DNA from: Arbacia lixula
Lineage: Eukaryota; Echinodermata; Echinoidea; Arbacioida; Arbaciidae
DNA: 64,000 bases
Assembly (NCBI GenBank): GCA_963669155.1
Contig: OZ022596.1
Span: forward strand, 14,123,163 to 14,187,162
Direction of reading: 5' to 3'
Shown: positions 41,101 to 48,095 of the stretch, piece by piece
Numbering within the stretch: the stretch's first letter is position 1
Layout: every line of letters starts with the position of its first letter
Program-made: the position numbers and the translations under genes
The notes under the pieces: generated by a model
Told to the model about the DNA's origin: nothing
The model's input: the letters and a program-made list of their open reading frames with translations, nothing else
Database searches by the model: none

Positions 41101-41530
41101 CAAAATGAAATAATTAAAAGAAAAGGACGAAAGTTGCGTCATAGCTAGCTAGTATTAATACGCAAGGGTGCAACACAAAATAAACTAATGTATTATTATA
41201 CGTGTACCCGAGCGCTTTTTGCAGAACTGCAAAAACACGACTGGCCTCTTTTAAAAATACAAATTTGGAAGGAAAAATTTTGGAATTGTGGAGGTGCAGA
41301 ATACTAATTTTGACTTTCAAACGTCGGCAGCTCTGCAACTAGTGGGCAAATGCTAACAGGAAGCACCATTATCAATATGAGAATTTTAATACAATGCCTT
41401 TATCTTCCCAACCTTCTCATCCCTGTAGAGCTTATTCATCAAGGACTCAAACTCCCTGGCCTTCTATAACTTCATTCACGGCACAGTGGTGCAGCTACAA
41501 CTAAAGGAGCGTGGTGGCCGCAAACGTTGA
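10374..41530 (+). CDS. SF3A1: Splicing factor 3A subunit 1 (complete, 17 exons)
   Basis: Exons: 10374-10494, 11549-11587, 12683-12840, 13913-14031, 14517-14676, 15322-15475, 19542-19690, 21112-21315, 22036-22183, 24133-24234, 25014-25186, 26171-26235, 27353-27436, 30361-30647, 32574-32767, 34289-34462, 41429-41530. All junctions are GT-AG and phases join to 2433 bases (810 residues plus stop); vertebrate SF3A1 is about 790. Two SURP modules lie at residues about 42-91 and 146-199 (FVARNG in each). They are followed by the conserved IDWHDFVVVETVD block, an acidic Glu/Asp tract (exon 8), the LISPITGEKI and LLDPRW blocks, a Pro/Met-rich linker (exons 14-15), and a C-terminal ubiquitin-like domain ending in Gly-Gly-Arg-Lys-Arg. 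The protein belongs to the SF3a complex of U2 snRNP, binding SF1/SF3A3 through SURP modules and U1 stem-loop 4 through the ubiquitin-like domain in known homologues. The start was chosen as the first ATG in frame after a plausible acceptor. The final intron is inflated by a probable haplotype duplication at the gap. Confidence 0.97.
10733..10835. mobile_element. Short fold-back element GGGCCATATTCATGAAA
   Basis: The ends GGGCCATATTCATGAAA and TTTCATGAATATGGCCC are perfect reverse complements about 100 bp apart. SF3A1 intron 1. Confidence 0.75.
10850..10987. mobile_element. Short fold-back element (TGCAACAGGCCC end)
   Basis: Inverted blocks TACCATTGATG/CATCAATGGTA-like, ending TTTATGCAACAGGCCC. 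Resembles the copies at 50109 and 50808. SF3A1 intron 1. Confidence 0.55.
12083..12376 (-). mobile_element. tRNA-derived SINE
   Basis: Read on the minus strand, the head has an A-box-like TGGTATAGTGG and a B-box-like GGTTCATGCCC spaced as in a tRNA gene, a body of about 180 bp, and a tail with CGCTATATAAGAACTG followed by ATTATTATT repeats. These are the hallmarks of a Pol III SINE. The head does not fold as a usable tRNA and is embedded in SF3A1 intron 2. Confidence 0.75.
12841..13430. repeat. GTG/ATG triplet array starting at the exon 3 donor
   Basis: The array of GTGGTG, GATGAT and GTTGTG units begins within about 10 bases of the SF3A1 exon 3 donor (12841) and runs about 590 bp. Internal higher-order repeats are visible (for example a block ending GGTGATGATTATGGTGGTGT occurs twice). 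A pure (GAT)n run follows at about 13640-13706. His-, Val- or Asp-rich open frames here are translations of the array. Confidence 0.95.
14095..14285. repeat. Dispersed repeat with GTTTAGAACCA-like core, copy 1
   Basis: Contains TAGTTTAGAACCACTTGTCT and ATGACTTCACACTTCGGTAC. Related copies are at about 21917-21978, 42035-42190, 47369-47547 and 56775-56945. The 47369 copy has inverted AGTACCAAAGT ends, so a short DNA element is likely. Confidence 0.6.
14803..14915. mobile_element. Truncated TTAA element, CCTAATACTCC family
   Basis: TTAA then ACCTAATACTCCCGGAGG, a G/C palindrome, and the inner block CGCCTCAATATTTCG seen in the full copies at 36158, 44400 and 61997. The right end is absent. The remaining intron to 15321 shows nothing else. 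Confidence 0.7.
15476..18870. repeat. 44-bp minisatellite of about 77 units carrying the exon 6 splice donor
   Basis: The unit is 44 bp (core TTTGAAGAATCATTAGAAAG, then a GA-rich part ending GGGAACGAG). The first unit is continuous with SF3A1 exon 6: the exon's last bases GAGAGGGAACGAG and its donor GTAAGC are the unit boundary. At least six array units keep GAG|GTAAGC; others read GTATTC, GAAAGC or GACAGC. Divergence rises after 18865, with degraded remains to about 18945. Reading through from exon 6 hits TGA after three codons. Confidence 0.97.
18946..19541. other. Rest of SF3A1 intron 6
   Basis: About 600 bp without a gene. Part (about 19440-19505, core TTTCGATTAAAGAATGCCCC) recurs at about 54660-54720 and, more weakly, at 52330-52380, so it is a dispersed repeat. 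Confidence 0.5.
19703..20540. repeat. (TC)n microsatellite next to the exon 7 donor
   Basis: Almost pure CT dinucleotides with CCCT/CTTT interruptions over more than 800 bp, starting 13 bases into the intron. Ser/Leu- and Arg/Glu-rich open frames on the two strands are artefacts of it. The intron continues to 21111 with A/T-rich unassigned sequence. Confidence 0.97.
21376..21836. mobile_element. TTAA-flanked fold-back MITE, AGGG-AAGTTCACCC family, copy 2
   Basis: TTAA lies at 21376-21379 and 21833-21836, with inverted ends AGGGATAGTTCACACT and its near complement. Same internal order as 7361-7867. SF3A1 intron 8. Confidence 0.85.
22320..22545. repeat. Inverted pair with 25721-25955
   Basis: The GGCTCAGTAAAGAATGGG block and preceding about 200 bp match, in reverse complement, the stretch directly after the element ending at 25720 (CCCCGTTCTTTACTGAGC). 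They probably represent one dispersed family in opposite orientations, 3.2 kb apart in SF3A1. Confidence 0.65.
22615..22771. mobile_element. Short GGGCC-type fold-back element
   Basis: Starts GGGCCATGTTATAAATAGG and ends TATATGCAACATGGCCC. Inner arms TTCAATTATTGTAA and TTACAATAACTGAA are inverted. SF3A1 intron 9. Confidence 0.75.
22843..24088. mobile_element. DNA element with GGGTCTGTCTACAGTAA ends, interrupted by another MITE
   Basis: The left end GGGTCTGTCTACAGTAA and right end TTACTGTAGACAAGCCC are inverted. A related uninterrupted copy lies at 48675-49093 in opposite orientation. The element here is split at TTTAA by 23187-23991. It ends about 45 bp before SF3A1 exon 10. Confidence 0.75.
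23187..23991. mobile_element. TTAA MITE, CCCTATATAGCCC family, copy 1 (nested)
   Basis: TTAA lies on both sides (23187-23190, 23988-23991), with termini CCCTATATAGCCC and GGGCTAGATAGGG. Next to each terminus is a homopolymeric G/C near-palindrome (G-run, CAAAAACAG, C-run). Inner sequence shares TACATAAG and GAGATCTCG blocks with the CCCTAATACTCC family. No credible protein. The TTAA target and CCC-starting ends are those of piggyBac-type elements. Confidence 0.85.
24424..25012. repeat. Pyrimidine-rich tandem array before exon 11
   Basis: Repeated units of CTTGATGCATTCTTATCA followed by CATCTCCCCTCCCCCTCCC occur about eight times with variation, ending at the exon 11 acceptor (25012-25013). 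The array supplies many alternative polypyrimidine tracts. Confidence 0.85.
25193..25720. mobile_element. TTAA MITE, AAAGATTGTCCGTCCC family, copy 1
   Basis: TTAA lies at 25193-25196 and 25717-25720, with inverted ends AGATTGTCCGTCCCTTTT and AAAAGGGACGGGCTGTCT. The element sits only six bases into SF3A1 intron 11 (donor GTCAGC at 25187). The second copy at 34941 is about 95% alike by eye. Confidence 0.9.
26718..26888. mobile_element. Short fold-back element GGAGGGCGTTTCATGAAC
   Basis: The ends GGAGGGCGTTTCATGAAC and GTTCATGAAATGCCCTCC are inverted. An inner hairpin GTTGTCAGCACTGACC/GGTCAGTGCTGACAAC is also perfect. Confidence 0.8.
27279..27317. promoter_or_regulatory. Tandem E-box cluster (CATGTG, CATGTG, CACGTG)
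   Basis: Three direct copies of an about 12-bp GTCATGTGACCA-like unit, the last being GTCACGTGGCC, 40 bp before SF3A1 exon 13. M-box/USF-type sites would bind bHLH-ZIP factors. The position inside an intron near an exon makes a regulatory role uncertain. Confidence 0.25.
27463..28243. mobile_element. TTAA MITE, CCCTATMTAGCCC family, copy 2
   Basis: TTAA lies at 27463-27466 and 28240-28243, with termini CCCTATCTAGCCCGGG and CCCGGGCTATATAGGG. It is inverted relative to 23187-23991 and highly similar, and begins 27 bp after SF3A1 exon 13. Unassigned sequence follows to 28693. Confidence 0.88.
28694..30039. mobile_element. pogo/Tigger-like non-autonomous DNA transposon
   Basis: TA flanks the ends CAGCTTACTCTCGATACAAC and the inverted CGTTATATCGAGAGTAAGCTG (about 22 bp). 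Subterminal TATAACGAG motifs repeat several times near both ends, as in pogo/Tigger elements of the Tc1-mariner superfamily. The interior (1.3 kb) has an imperfect tandem repeat of about 110 bp at 29000-29210 but no transposase domain. SF3A1 intron 13. Confidence 0.8.
30712..31000. mobile_element. Diverged half of a CCCTAATACTCC-family element
   Basis: Shares CCTCAATATTTTGG, CCGTGCGGGTGTCA and ACATGTCACTGAAATTTCGC with the full copies, but its ends are decayed. SF3A1 intron 14. Confidence 0.65.
31001..32573. repeat. SF3A1 intron 14: diverged purine-rich tandem units
   Basis: Units of roughly 100 bp built from GGAAGAGGAAGATTATGAGG, TTGGTTATAG and AGAGAGGTAGAAGAGAC blocks occur at 31000-31140 and 31870-32440, separated by about 700 bp of unassigned DNA. 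Low-complexity GTG repeats occur near 32000. Confidence 0.6.
33797..34275. repeat. About 115-bp tandem repeats ending at the exon 16 acceptor
   Basis: TCTGAGAGTGTACATTAACA plus a C-rich tract and ATCTGGAGTACT blocks recur four to five times. The last unit runs into the acceptor at 34287-34288. The preceding 32768-33796 is unassigned intron, with GCTCAATTTGCG-type short repeats at 32790-32900. Confidence 0.8.
34548..34830. mobile_element. Short CCCTAATACTCC-family TTAA element
   Basis: TTAA occurs at both ends (34548-34551, 34827-34830) with CCCTAATACTCCTG and GGGAGTATTAGGG termini. Only about 280 bp, internally deleted relative to the 780-810-bp copies. It begins 85 bp after SF3A1 exon 16. 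Confidence 0.85.
34852..34890 (+). pseudogene. Partial copy of SF3A1 exon 16 3' edge with donor
   Basis: The stretch GGCATTCCAGCAGGCAAGCA through GAG|GTATGGTCC repeats the true exon end (34424-34472) with a few changes. The matching stretch in copy B is 37379-37417. No acceptor precedes it, so it is unlikely to be an exon. Confidence 0.7.
34941..35472. mobile_element. TTAA MITE, AAAGATTGTCCGTCCC family, copy 2
   Basis: TTAA lies at the left (34941-34944) and TTAC at the right (35469-35472). The empty site, TTAA at 37468-37471, is preserved in copy B. Same element as 25193-25720. Confidence 0.92.
36158..36961. mobile_element. TTAA MITE, CCCTAATACTCC family (piggyBac-like)
   Basis: TTAA on both sides (36158-36161, 36958-36961) with termini CCCTAATACTCCCGGGG and CCCCGGGAGTATTAGGG. 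A subterminal palindrome of G-run, GGCCATTATGGCC, C-run lies at the left, and a GGCCATAATGGCC version at the right. The empty site is at about 41154-41157 in copy B. An (AC)n run sits in the middle (36490-36550). Confidence 0.93.
36987..37186. other. Assembly gap (200 N)
   Basis: A run of exactly 200 N between two contigs whose ends are homologous to each other. The round size suggests a placeholder rather than a measured gap. Confidence 0.99.
37958..39708 (+). CDS. Reverse transcriptase of non-LTR retrotransposon (N-terminally truncated)
   Basis: An uninterrupted frame of about 580 residues within the element (stop 39706-39708). The frame stays open upstream to 37807 only by chance across the insertion junction. 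RT blocks are visible in order: KKATGIDG, PIHKGG, NYRPISV, QSGFRKHHST, FLDLKKAFDLVDH, GVPQGSILGPLLF, and the catalytic YADDTALVFSG (two adjacent Asp), then the thumb with KYLGVILDD. The C-terminal region ends in a W-NLHPEVK-like motif typical of CR1/L2-related LINEs. No endonuclease domain remains. The intact frame suggests recent insertion. It has no role in SF3A1 function. Confidence 0.9.
37958..40938 (+). mobile_element. Non-LTR retrotransposon (jockey/CR1/L2-type), 5'-truncated
   Basis: The boundaries come from comparison with copy A, which reads straight through at 35940/35941. The element has a reverse-transcriptase frame, a 3'UTR of about 1.2 kb with several diverged CTACCAG-containing repeats, and an A-rich tail built of AATAAA-like repeats rather than pure poly(A). 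The 5' endonuclease half is missing, as usual for truncated LINE copies. No clear target-site duplication could be seen. Lies in the last SF3A1 intron. Confidence 0.88.
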
Positions 41531-41862
41531 AATTAGAACCCTGTCAACCCCCTGTAATCTCCTTGGCCTTCTACAACTTCATCCACGGCACATGCTGCAG
41601 CTACAACCAAAGGAGCATGTTGGCCGCAAACGTTGAAATTAGAACCCTGTCCACCCCCTCTAATCTCCTTGGCCTTCTACAACTCTATCCACGGCACAAT
41701 AGTGCAGCTACAGTTGAAGGAGCACGCTGGTCGCAACTGGAAGATTCAAACCCTGTCCATCCCCCCTCTATTCAAGGACTCAAACTGCCTGGCCTTCTAT
41801 AATTTAATCCGCGGCATGATGGTGCAGCTACAAGTGAGAGAACGTGGTGGTCTCAGATATTA
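41531..41862 (+). pseudogene. Three tandem copies of the SF3A1 terminal exon in its 3'UTR
   Basis: Copy 2 (41531-41636) and copy 3 (about 41637-41740) repeat the exon from CTTGGCCTTCTA onward, with small deletions that break the frame. Copy 4 (about 41741-41862) is preserved in frame from CTATTCAAGGACTCAAAC to a TAA stop, giving an end Arg-Gly-Gly-Leu-Arg-Tyr instead of Arg-Gly-Gly-Arg-Lys-Arg. Units are about 106-122 bp. They follow the genuine stop at 41530 directly. Confidence 0.88.
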
Positions 41863-42338
41863 AGATGGAATTCCTTTGTGAAGGGGTGCACTTCCCTTGG
41901 TTTGTCGTATTATAGCTGTAAAAGTTGAAAAGGACACTCTTTTATATTTCCGGTACTGTTTCTTGGCCGTCATTTGTCTAACTTTGAAGGACAATGCTCA
42001 ATTTATTACTAATTCTCATTAGCACAGAGCAGTGGTCATAGCAGGGACTCTCATTGAGAATGCCAGGCACTCGCCCGCTAGACAATGTCGAACCATTGAA
42101 ACTCTCATTGAAGTGACGTTGTTTAGAACCAGACACAAAGGATGTGATGACATCACTTTGGTACTCGTTGAGACCAAAGAAACAACTTTGATCTGAAAAA
42201 CAGGGATTCTTGAAAGGTGATTATTTAATCTGGAGGAAAATCAGAAAAAGCATCAGGAACTGGTATTTGTATATTATTTATGAGGCAAGCAGGCAAACTG
42301 GTGAAGTTTCTATGTATTTTATTTCATACCTCTTTTGT

Positions 42339-42344
42339 AATAAA
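42339..42344 (+). terminator. Candidate SF3A1 polyadenylation signal
   Basis: AATAAA about 810 bases after the stop codon, followed by a T-rich ATTTTGT stretch. Placed here because the next transposon begins at 42556. Not proven. Confidence 0.5.
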
Positions 42345-42555
42345 GCTCATTTTGTAATGCACTCAAATTTATGGAAAGTTTCAAAATGACTGCATAGATG
42401 GTATTCTATTCACCTGTATTAGTGATTGAGTTCCAATTACTAGTACTAAGGTGTTTAAAAAACATTTGACACATTTGAAAAAAATATATATATATCAGGT
42501 ACAAATTGGCTCAAGCTGAAATTTACACATCATTAAGTCAAGGAATGTCATTTTT

Positions 42556-43609
42556 TGTCTCGCCCACCGGAGGTGAAGGCGAGACTAAGGGATCCAAATG
42601 GCGTCCGTCCGTCGTCCGTCGTCCGTCCGTCGTCCGTCGTCCGTCACAAATGTTAAAGTTTACCTGCAAGACTCTCTTTTGACAAATAACTTCACATAGG
42701 TTGCTTGGATTACAACCTAACTTGGGTCATAGATGCACTGGGGGTGCCTTCATGTTATGGTACCGTTGGAGGTCACAGGATAAGGTCAAAGGTCATTTGA
42801 GGTCATACGTTAAAGTTTACCTGCAAGACTCTCTTTTGACAAATAACTTCACATGGGTTGCTTGGATTACAACCTACCTTGGGTCATAGATGCACTGGGG
42901 GTACCTTCATGTTATGGTACCGTTGGAGGTCACAGGATAAGGTCAAAGGTCATTTGAGGTCATACGTTAAAGTTTACCTGCAAGACTCTCTTTTGACAAA
43001 TAACTTCACATGGGTTGCTTGGATTACAACCTAACTTGGGTCATAGATGCACTGGGGGTACCTTCATGTTATGGTGCCGTTGGAGGTCACAGGATAAGGT
43101 CAAAGGTCATTTGAGGTCATACGTTAAAGTTTACCTGCAAGACTCTCTTTTGACAAATAACTTCACATAGGTTGCTTGGATTACAACCTAACTTGGGTCA
43201 TAGATGCACTGGGGGTACCTTCATGTTATGGTACCGTTGGAGGTCACAGGATAAGGTCAAAGGTCATTTGAGGTCATACGTTAAAGTTTACTTGCAAGAC
43301 TCTCTTATCACACATAACTCATCACATGTTGCTACAATGGCAATCAAACTTGGATGATGGATGCACTGGGGGCACCTGCATGTTATTGTGCTGTAAGAGG
43401 TCACATGATAAGGTCAAAGGTCATTTGAGGTCATACATTAAAGTTTACTTGCAAGACTCTTGGTGAAGGCTTCCTAACTTGTGCACAGAATTGTGTGAGC
43501 ATGTGTGAGCATTACTGATGTAGATTTAGGCAAACATTACTCATGCACATCTTTTGCGTAGCAACAGAGATCGCGATATTTCTGGTTATTTTCGCAAGTG
43601 GGCGAGACA
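42556..43609. mobile_element. DNA element with TGTCTCGCCCAC termini and 157-bp internal tandem repeats
   Basis: Perfect 12-bp inverted ends TGTCTCGCCCAC and GTGGGCGAGACA. The inside begins with GTCCGTC repeats (42604-42645), then five tandem units of exactly 157 bp starting at 42653, 42810, 42967, 43124 and 43281, and a partial sixth at 43438. The first four are almost identical; the fifth is diverged. Each holds three to four AGGTCA half-sites. No transposase seen. Confidence 0.85.
42770..43428 (+). promoter_or_regulatory. Five-fold array of AGGTCA direct repeats (DR1 plus DR4)
   Basis: In each 157-bp unit the string AGGTCAAAGGTCA (perfect DR1: 42783, 42940, 43097, 43254, 43411) is followed after TTTG by another AGGTCA (DR4 spacing), and preceded by a further AGGTCA. 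DR1 is the HNF4/RXR/COUP-TF type site. Whether it is bound is unknown. Confidence 0.4.
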
Positions 43610-44399
43610 CAATATTGCTAATGCCTTGTTTTTAGAGACAGGTCTTGTGACATTTCATTGATTACTTGTCTTGTAATAATCTTTGGTATATTTAATGGGA
43701 TTTTCATTTTTGGACAAATTTAGACCTCAAAATTTGTGTGTATGAGATAATTAATTTGGAACACAACAAGGATCATTGTGTATCACACCTGTTAGTCCAC
43801 TATTAACTTCCATCAGAGTGTCATGAATGATGTAAGATGCTTCCTTCTGGCAGAAAAGAAGTTGTAGGTTGCTATGAGTGATGCACAATAACCATTGTTG
43901 TGTTCTGAGTTAATTATCTGATAAACACAATTTTTAGATCTCATTAGATATTCCAAGGATTATTACAAGAAAAATAATCAATGTCACAAAACCTTTCTAA
44001 AAAAATGACATCCTTTGACTTTATGATGTGTCAATTTCAGCATGATGTGAGTTGAAACTGATTTGTAATATTTTTTAAAAGTGTCAAAAGTGTTTTTTTT
44101 TTTTTAACAACTAGTATATGTAGTGATATGCACTTTGAATCTATTTGTTGTTGTTAGTTGGACAAACATCAGACAGGATTCCTGGCTTTGAAAATCAAAA
44201 CGCATGTTTCAAAATACGTACGTATAGCAAAGATGGGTCAATTCGGCAACTAATTCTCTCTCTTCCCCTCGATTCCCTATAATCTCTCAGATTCCATTTT
44301 ATAAGTTGAAGACAGGGTGACACACTGTGTTACCATACTTTCTGAAACTGGGGGATACTCACTGTGATTGGAGGAAAAGAAAACTGTTTGATGATCGTC
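43610..44399. other. Intergenic, nothing recognised
   Basis: A/T-rich sequence between two mobile elements. No open frame with domain content and no repeat match inside the window. Confidence 0.5.
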
Positions 44400-45181
44400 T
44401 TAACCCTAATACTCCCGGGGGGGGGCCATTATGGCCCCCCCCTGTCGAAGTTTTGTCGGTACTTCCTAACGCCTCAATATTTCGAAACGAAATTTCTTGA
44501 CTTTTTTCTCTGATCCTTCCCGCACATTTTGATACCAAATTTATGGCGATCGGACCTACCGTGCGGGTGTCAGATTACGTTTACCGAACACATGTCACTG
44601 AAATTTCGCTATTTCTCTATGTGACTGTGTATAACCCTATGGATAAAATCAGGAGCTTTTCCAATTTATGTAAATACTTTTCTAAGTGTAATCATTGTTT
44701 CAAATAGTGTAAATAATTACCACACACACACACACCCACATTCACACACACCCACACCCACGCATACGCATCTGAATCTTGACGAAAAACAAAGAAATAC
44801 ATAAGAAAATTGAAAAACAATAAAATACATAAGAAATGATTACCACAACCTATCTTTTTCTTTCAAGAATTGATGAGGGAGTTATGAAAGACATTTGTAC
44901 CAAAAATTACTATTCCTGAGGCTTTATTTAGTGAGAAATACCAAAATCTACGATTTCTCGCATAAATTAGCATAAATTAATTAGTAAAAAAAAAAATAAA
45001 AGGACTTTCGTAAATTTAGCTATACAACTTTGTAGATTACATAATTCTTTACCCTTGTGCAAAATTTTGAGGCAATCGGGCGACCCATGGCCGAGATCTC
45101 AGGGGGGGGCCATAATGGCCCCCCCCCCCCCCCCCCCCGGTAATAACAAGCTTTGAAATACCCCGGGAGTATTAGGGTTAA
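44400..45181. mobile_element. TTAA MITE, CCCTAATACTCC family
   Basis: TTAA lies on both sides (44400-44403, 45178-45181). Same orientation and near-identical to 36158-36961, including the GGCCATTATGGCC palindrome and the CACACA run. Confidence 0.93.
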
Positions 45182-46514
45182 ACCTAGCACCCCAAGCAAA
45201 CATGATTATGTAACACCATTGAGTACTTCTCTTTTTATCTTGTTATGTACAAAGTCCAATGTTGTGTCAGCACTTTTGTCTCAGTTTTTTGTAAATGGCA
45301 GTTTCATCCTAAGAATATAATTGTGTATTTTCTGGAAAATGGTCCATGTGACTTCATTGTGTATATGTGTTGTTGTTCATGAAGTAATTTGAGAGAGAGA
45401 AGTGGGAACTTCCTAAAGGACTGTGAAAAGAGAGTTTGAATCGCCCACTTTGTGTTACAAATTGTATGCAGAATTTTTTTGTTCTTTTTGTGAGCTTACT
45501 AAATTCGCCAAGCAAAAGGGGTCATTTTCAGATTGCTATGCACATAACATGTATTGCTAAGAAGACAAACATGCAGTTTGCACACATTTCAAGTTCTTGC
45601 AAGCTTTGTAGTCAAAATAAGTAATGTGTAAGCACATAATGCAGTTTGAATGTGTTAGCAAACTGGGCTATATAAGGTGGTGGATAGAGATAAGAGAAGG
45701 AAAGGATGAAACAGGAAAAAGTTGTATTGCAACTGAATGTAGTGGGAAGTGAAAAGAAGACTGCGAAGGGAAGAACATGAGTGGAAAAGTGCATGAGATA
45801 TACACTGTACATTTAAAAGATGAACTCTGAGACTAAAAAGCAATGCCTCTTCAACATTGTTCCTTTGAATAGCAATAAATGTACCAGTATATTGAATAAA
45901 TCAATCAATACAAAAATTACACAAGAAAGTTAACTTCACTTAAAATTTCAATAATTTCTTTTATTTACATTTCATGAAAGATACAGTTTCATTTCAAAGG
46001 AATACTGCCACACTTTTTCATGCATTTGATAAGAATATAATTATAGTTTAATCCCTGATTCACTTGTGATTTATCTGTGAAGACACACATACAAGGTTTT
46101 TTAAGCTGTTCTTTCAATGATAACTATACCACTCCCACCCAAAACATTGACTACTATGTGAAGCTATGCTAATGATGAGATTAAACCAAACATACCAATA
46201 CGAATACCCCTGTAAGACATTGTGCAGTTCCCTTAGCTTGGTTCAATTTAGGAGGGTATTTATTTGATACAAATACTTCAATTACGTGTCCCTTTGAGGC
46301 AGAGGTCAAGAATTTATATTCATAATTCAATTGAACATACCAATATGACATTGTGCAATTAACCACAGCTTGGAGAAGATGATATTGATTTGAGATGAAT
46401 AAACAGGGCATGACACACAAACATTTTCACGATCAATTTTGCAGACGTGCCCCTTTCAAGCAGAATTCAATCATATATTAATCATCTTGTCTAAACATTG
46501 GATCAATTTGTTCT
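45182..46514. other. Intergenic 3' flank between SF3A1 and the ISOC gene
   Basis: A/T-rich and unassigned. Minus-strand AATAAA hexamers at 45960-45965 and 46259-46264 could end the ISOC transcript; neither is strongly supported. Confidence 0.4.
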
Positions 46515-46676
46515 GGGCCATGTTGTATACAGGTTCTCAATTATTGCACCTTACCATTCATGGTAACTACATGTACTATGGCAACAGCCAATGAGCTCTC
46601 ATTATTGCACCTATCACCATGGAAGTTACCATTGATGGTAAGTTACAATAATTGAAAACCAAATGCAACATGGCCC
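46515..46676. mobile_element. Short GGGCC-type fold-back element
   Basis: Ends GGGCCATGTTGTATACAGG and AAATGCAACATGGCCC, with inner arms TTCTCAATTATTG and CAATAATTGAAAA. Well preserved. Confidence 0.8.
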
Positions 46677-47090
46677 TGTATATTAAAATGAAGAGTTGGT
46701 TTCTTGAAAGGATGACAACTCTAGATTTAGTCCTACGTGTAGGTCATTATGAGAACAATAGGGTGAAATAAAAAATTAAATTAGCTCCATTGTGCTTTCT
46801 ACAGAGTTAAATAACACATACTCATCTTTATCCCAACTTTCAATATGCAGTTATAGGAATAAAATGAGAGTTCCAACATATCGATCACTGTTAATTTGAT
46901 ATGTGTACCTGCATAAACCATCAGATGCACCGCACATGATCAATTTAAATAATTACATAACAATAATAACATGAATTCATTTGAAATTAGATATCATTTT
47001 TGATTCTTGTTATGCTGAGTTGCAAACGGAGGAAGGAAGGCCACAGATTGGATAAGACGTGCATTACACTCTTTGCATCATTGCAGTCCT

Positions 47091-47247
47091 GGGCCATGTT
47101 GCATGTAGGTTTTCAACTACTGTAAATTACCATCAATGTTATCTACCGAGGCGACATAAGCAATAACGAAAGTTCATTGGCTGATGCCATGGTAGTTACC
47201 ATTGACGATTAGTTACAATATTTGATAAAATATATGCAACATGGCCC
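47091..47247. mobile_element. Short GGGCC-type fold-back element
   Basis: Ends GGGCCATGTTGCATGTAGG and TATATGCAACATGGCCC, the same family as 46515-46676. Confidence 0.8.
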
Positions 47248-47368
47248 AGGGAGAACCACGCATTCAAACATAATCTGGATCTTTCAGTTCAATAGTTCTG
47301 AAATGTGAACTATCAGCATCCTTCGGTTCAATAGTTCTGAAATATAAGCTTTCAGAATCCTTATGGAG

Positions 47369-47547
47369 TACCAAAGTTGTGTTGTCATACGAGCATGTTG
47401 TCAAGACAACTAGTTCTAAACAAAATCACTTTACCGGTCTGATATTGTCTCGAGTCCCGCTGTGATCACAGCTCCTTGCTCTACCCGCATAGTTTAGAAC
47501 CAGTTGTCTTGACAATAATGCTCATATGACGTCACACTTTGGTACTC
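47369..47547. mobile_element. Short inverted-repeat element AGTACCAAAGT
   Basis: The left end AGTACCAAAGTTGTG, with TTGTCAAGACAACTAGTTCT, is mirrored by AACCAGTTGTCTTGACAA and CACACTTTGGTACT at the right. The most complete copy of the repeat also seen at 14095, 42035 and 56775. Confidence 0.7.
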
Positions 47548-47700
47548 TATAGTCCAATAGTCAGCATCCTGTTAGTCAAATAGTCCAGAAATATGAACTA
47601 TCAACATGATAATAATTCAATAGTCCTGAAATATGTACCATCAGCATGATATTAGTATATATTAGTATGATATAGTCAAATATGAACTATCTGCACCATA

Positions 47701-47859
47701 TTAGTCCAGTAGTCCTGTGTCTGGAGCTGACGTGGCTATCAGTTTCTGAATCCCCTTGAACTTTGGGTGCGCGGAGCCTCCCACTAGCTGAAGCAGCATC
47801 GCCTCGCTCGTTGTGATGAACGCACCACAGCCTCGCAACCTCTCTATGGCGTACATCCT

Positions 47860-47891
<32 letters not shown>

Positions 47892-47961
47892 AAGAAATAT
47901 CAATGATTATGGTTGTGATGAACGCACCGCAACCTCGCAACCTCTCTATGGCGTACATCCT

Positions 47962-47993
<32 letters not shown>

Positions 47994-48063
47994 AAGAAAT
48001 ATCAATGATTATGGTTGTGATGAACGCACCACAGCCTCGCAACCTCTCTATGGCGTACATCCT

Positions 48064-48095
<32 letters not shown>

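Larger units (their letters stand above)
37187..41181. repeat. Duplicated block, copy B (right of gap)
   Basis: Starts inside the right half of a CCCTAATACTCC-family element (TTAA at 37354-37357) and follows copy A to the AACACAAAATAA block at about 41170, where copy A meets the gap. Carries a LINE at 37958-40938 that copy A lacks. Unique sequence 41182-41428 then leads to the last SF3A1 exon. Confidence 0.85.
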
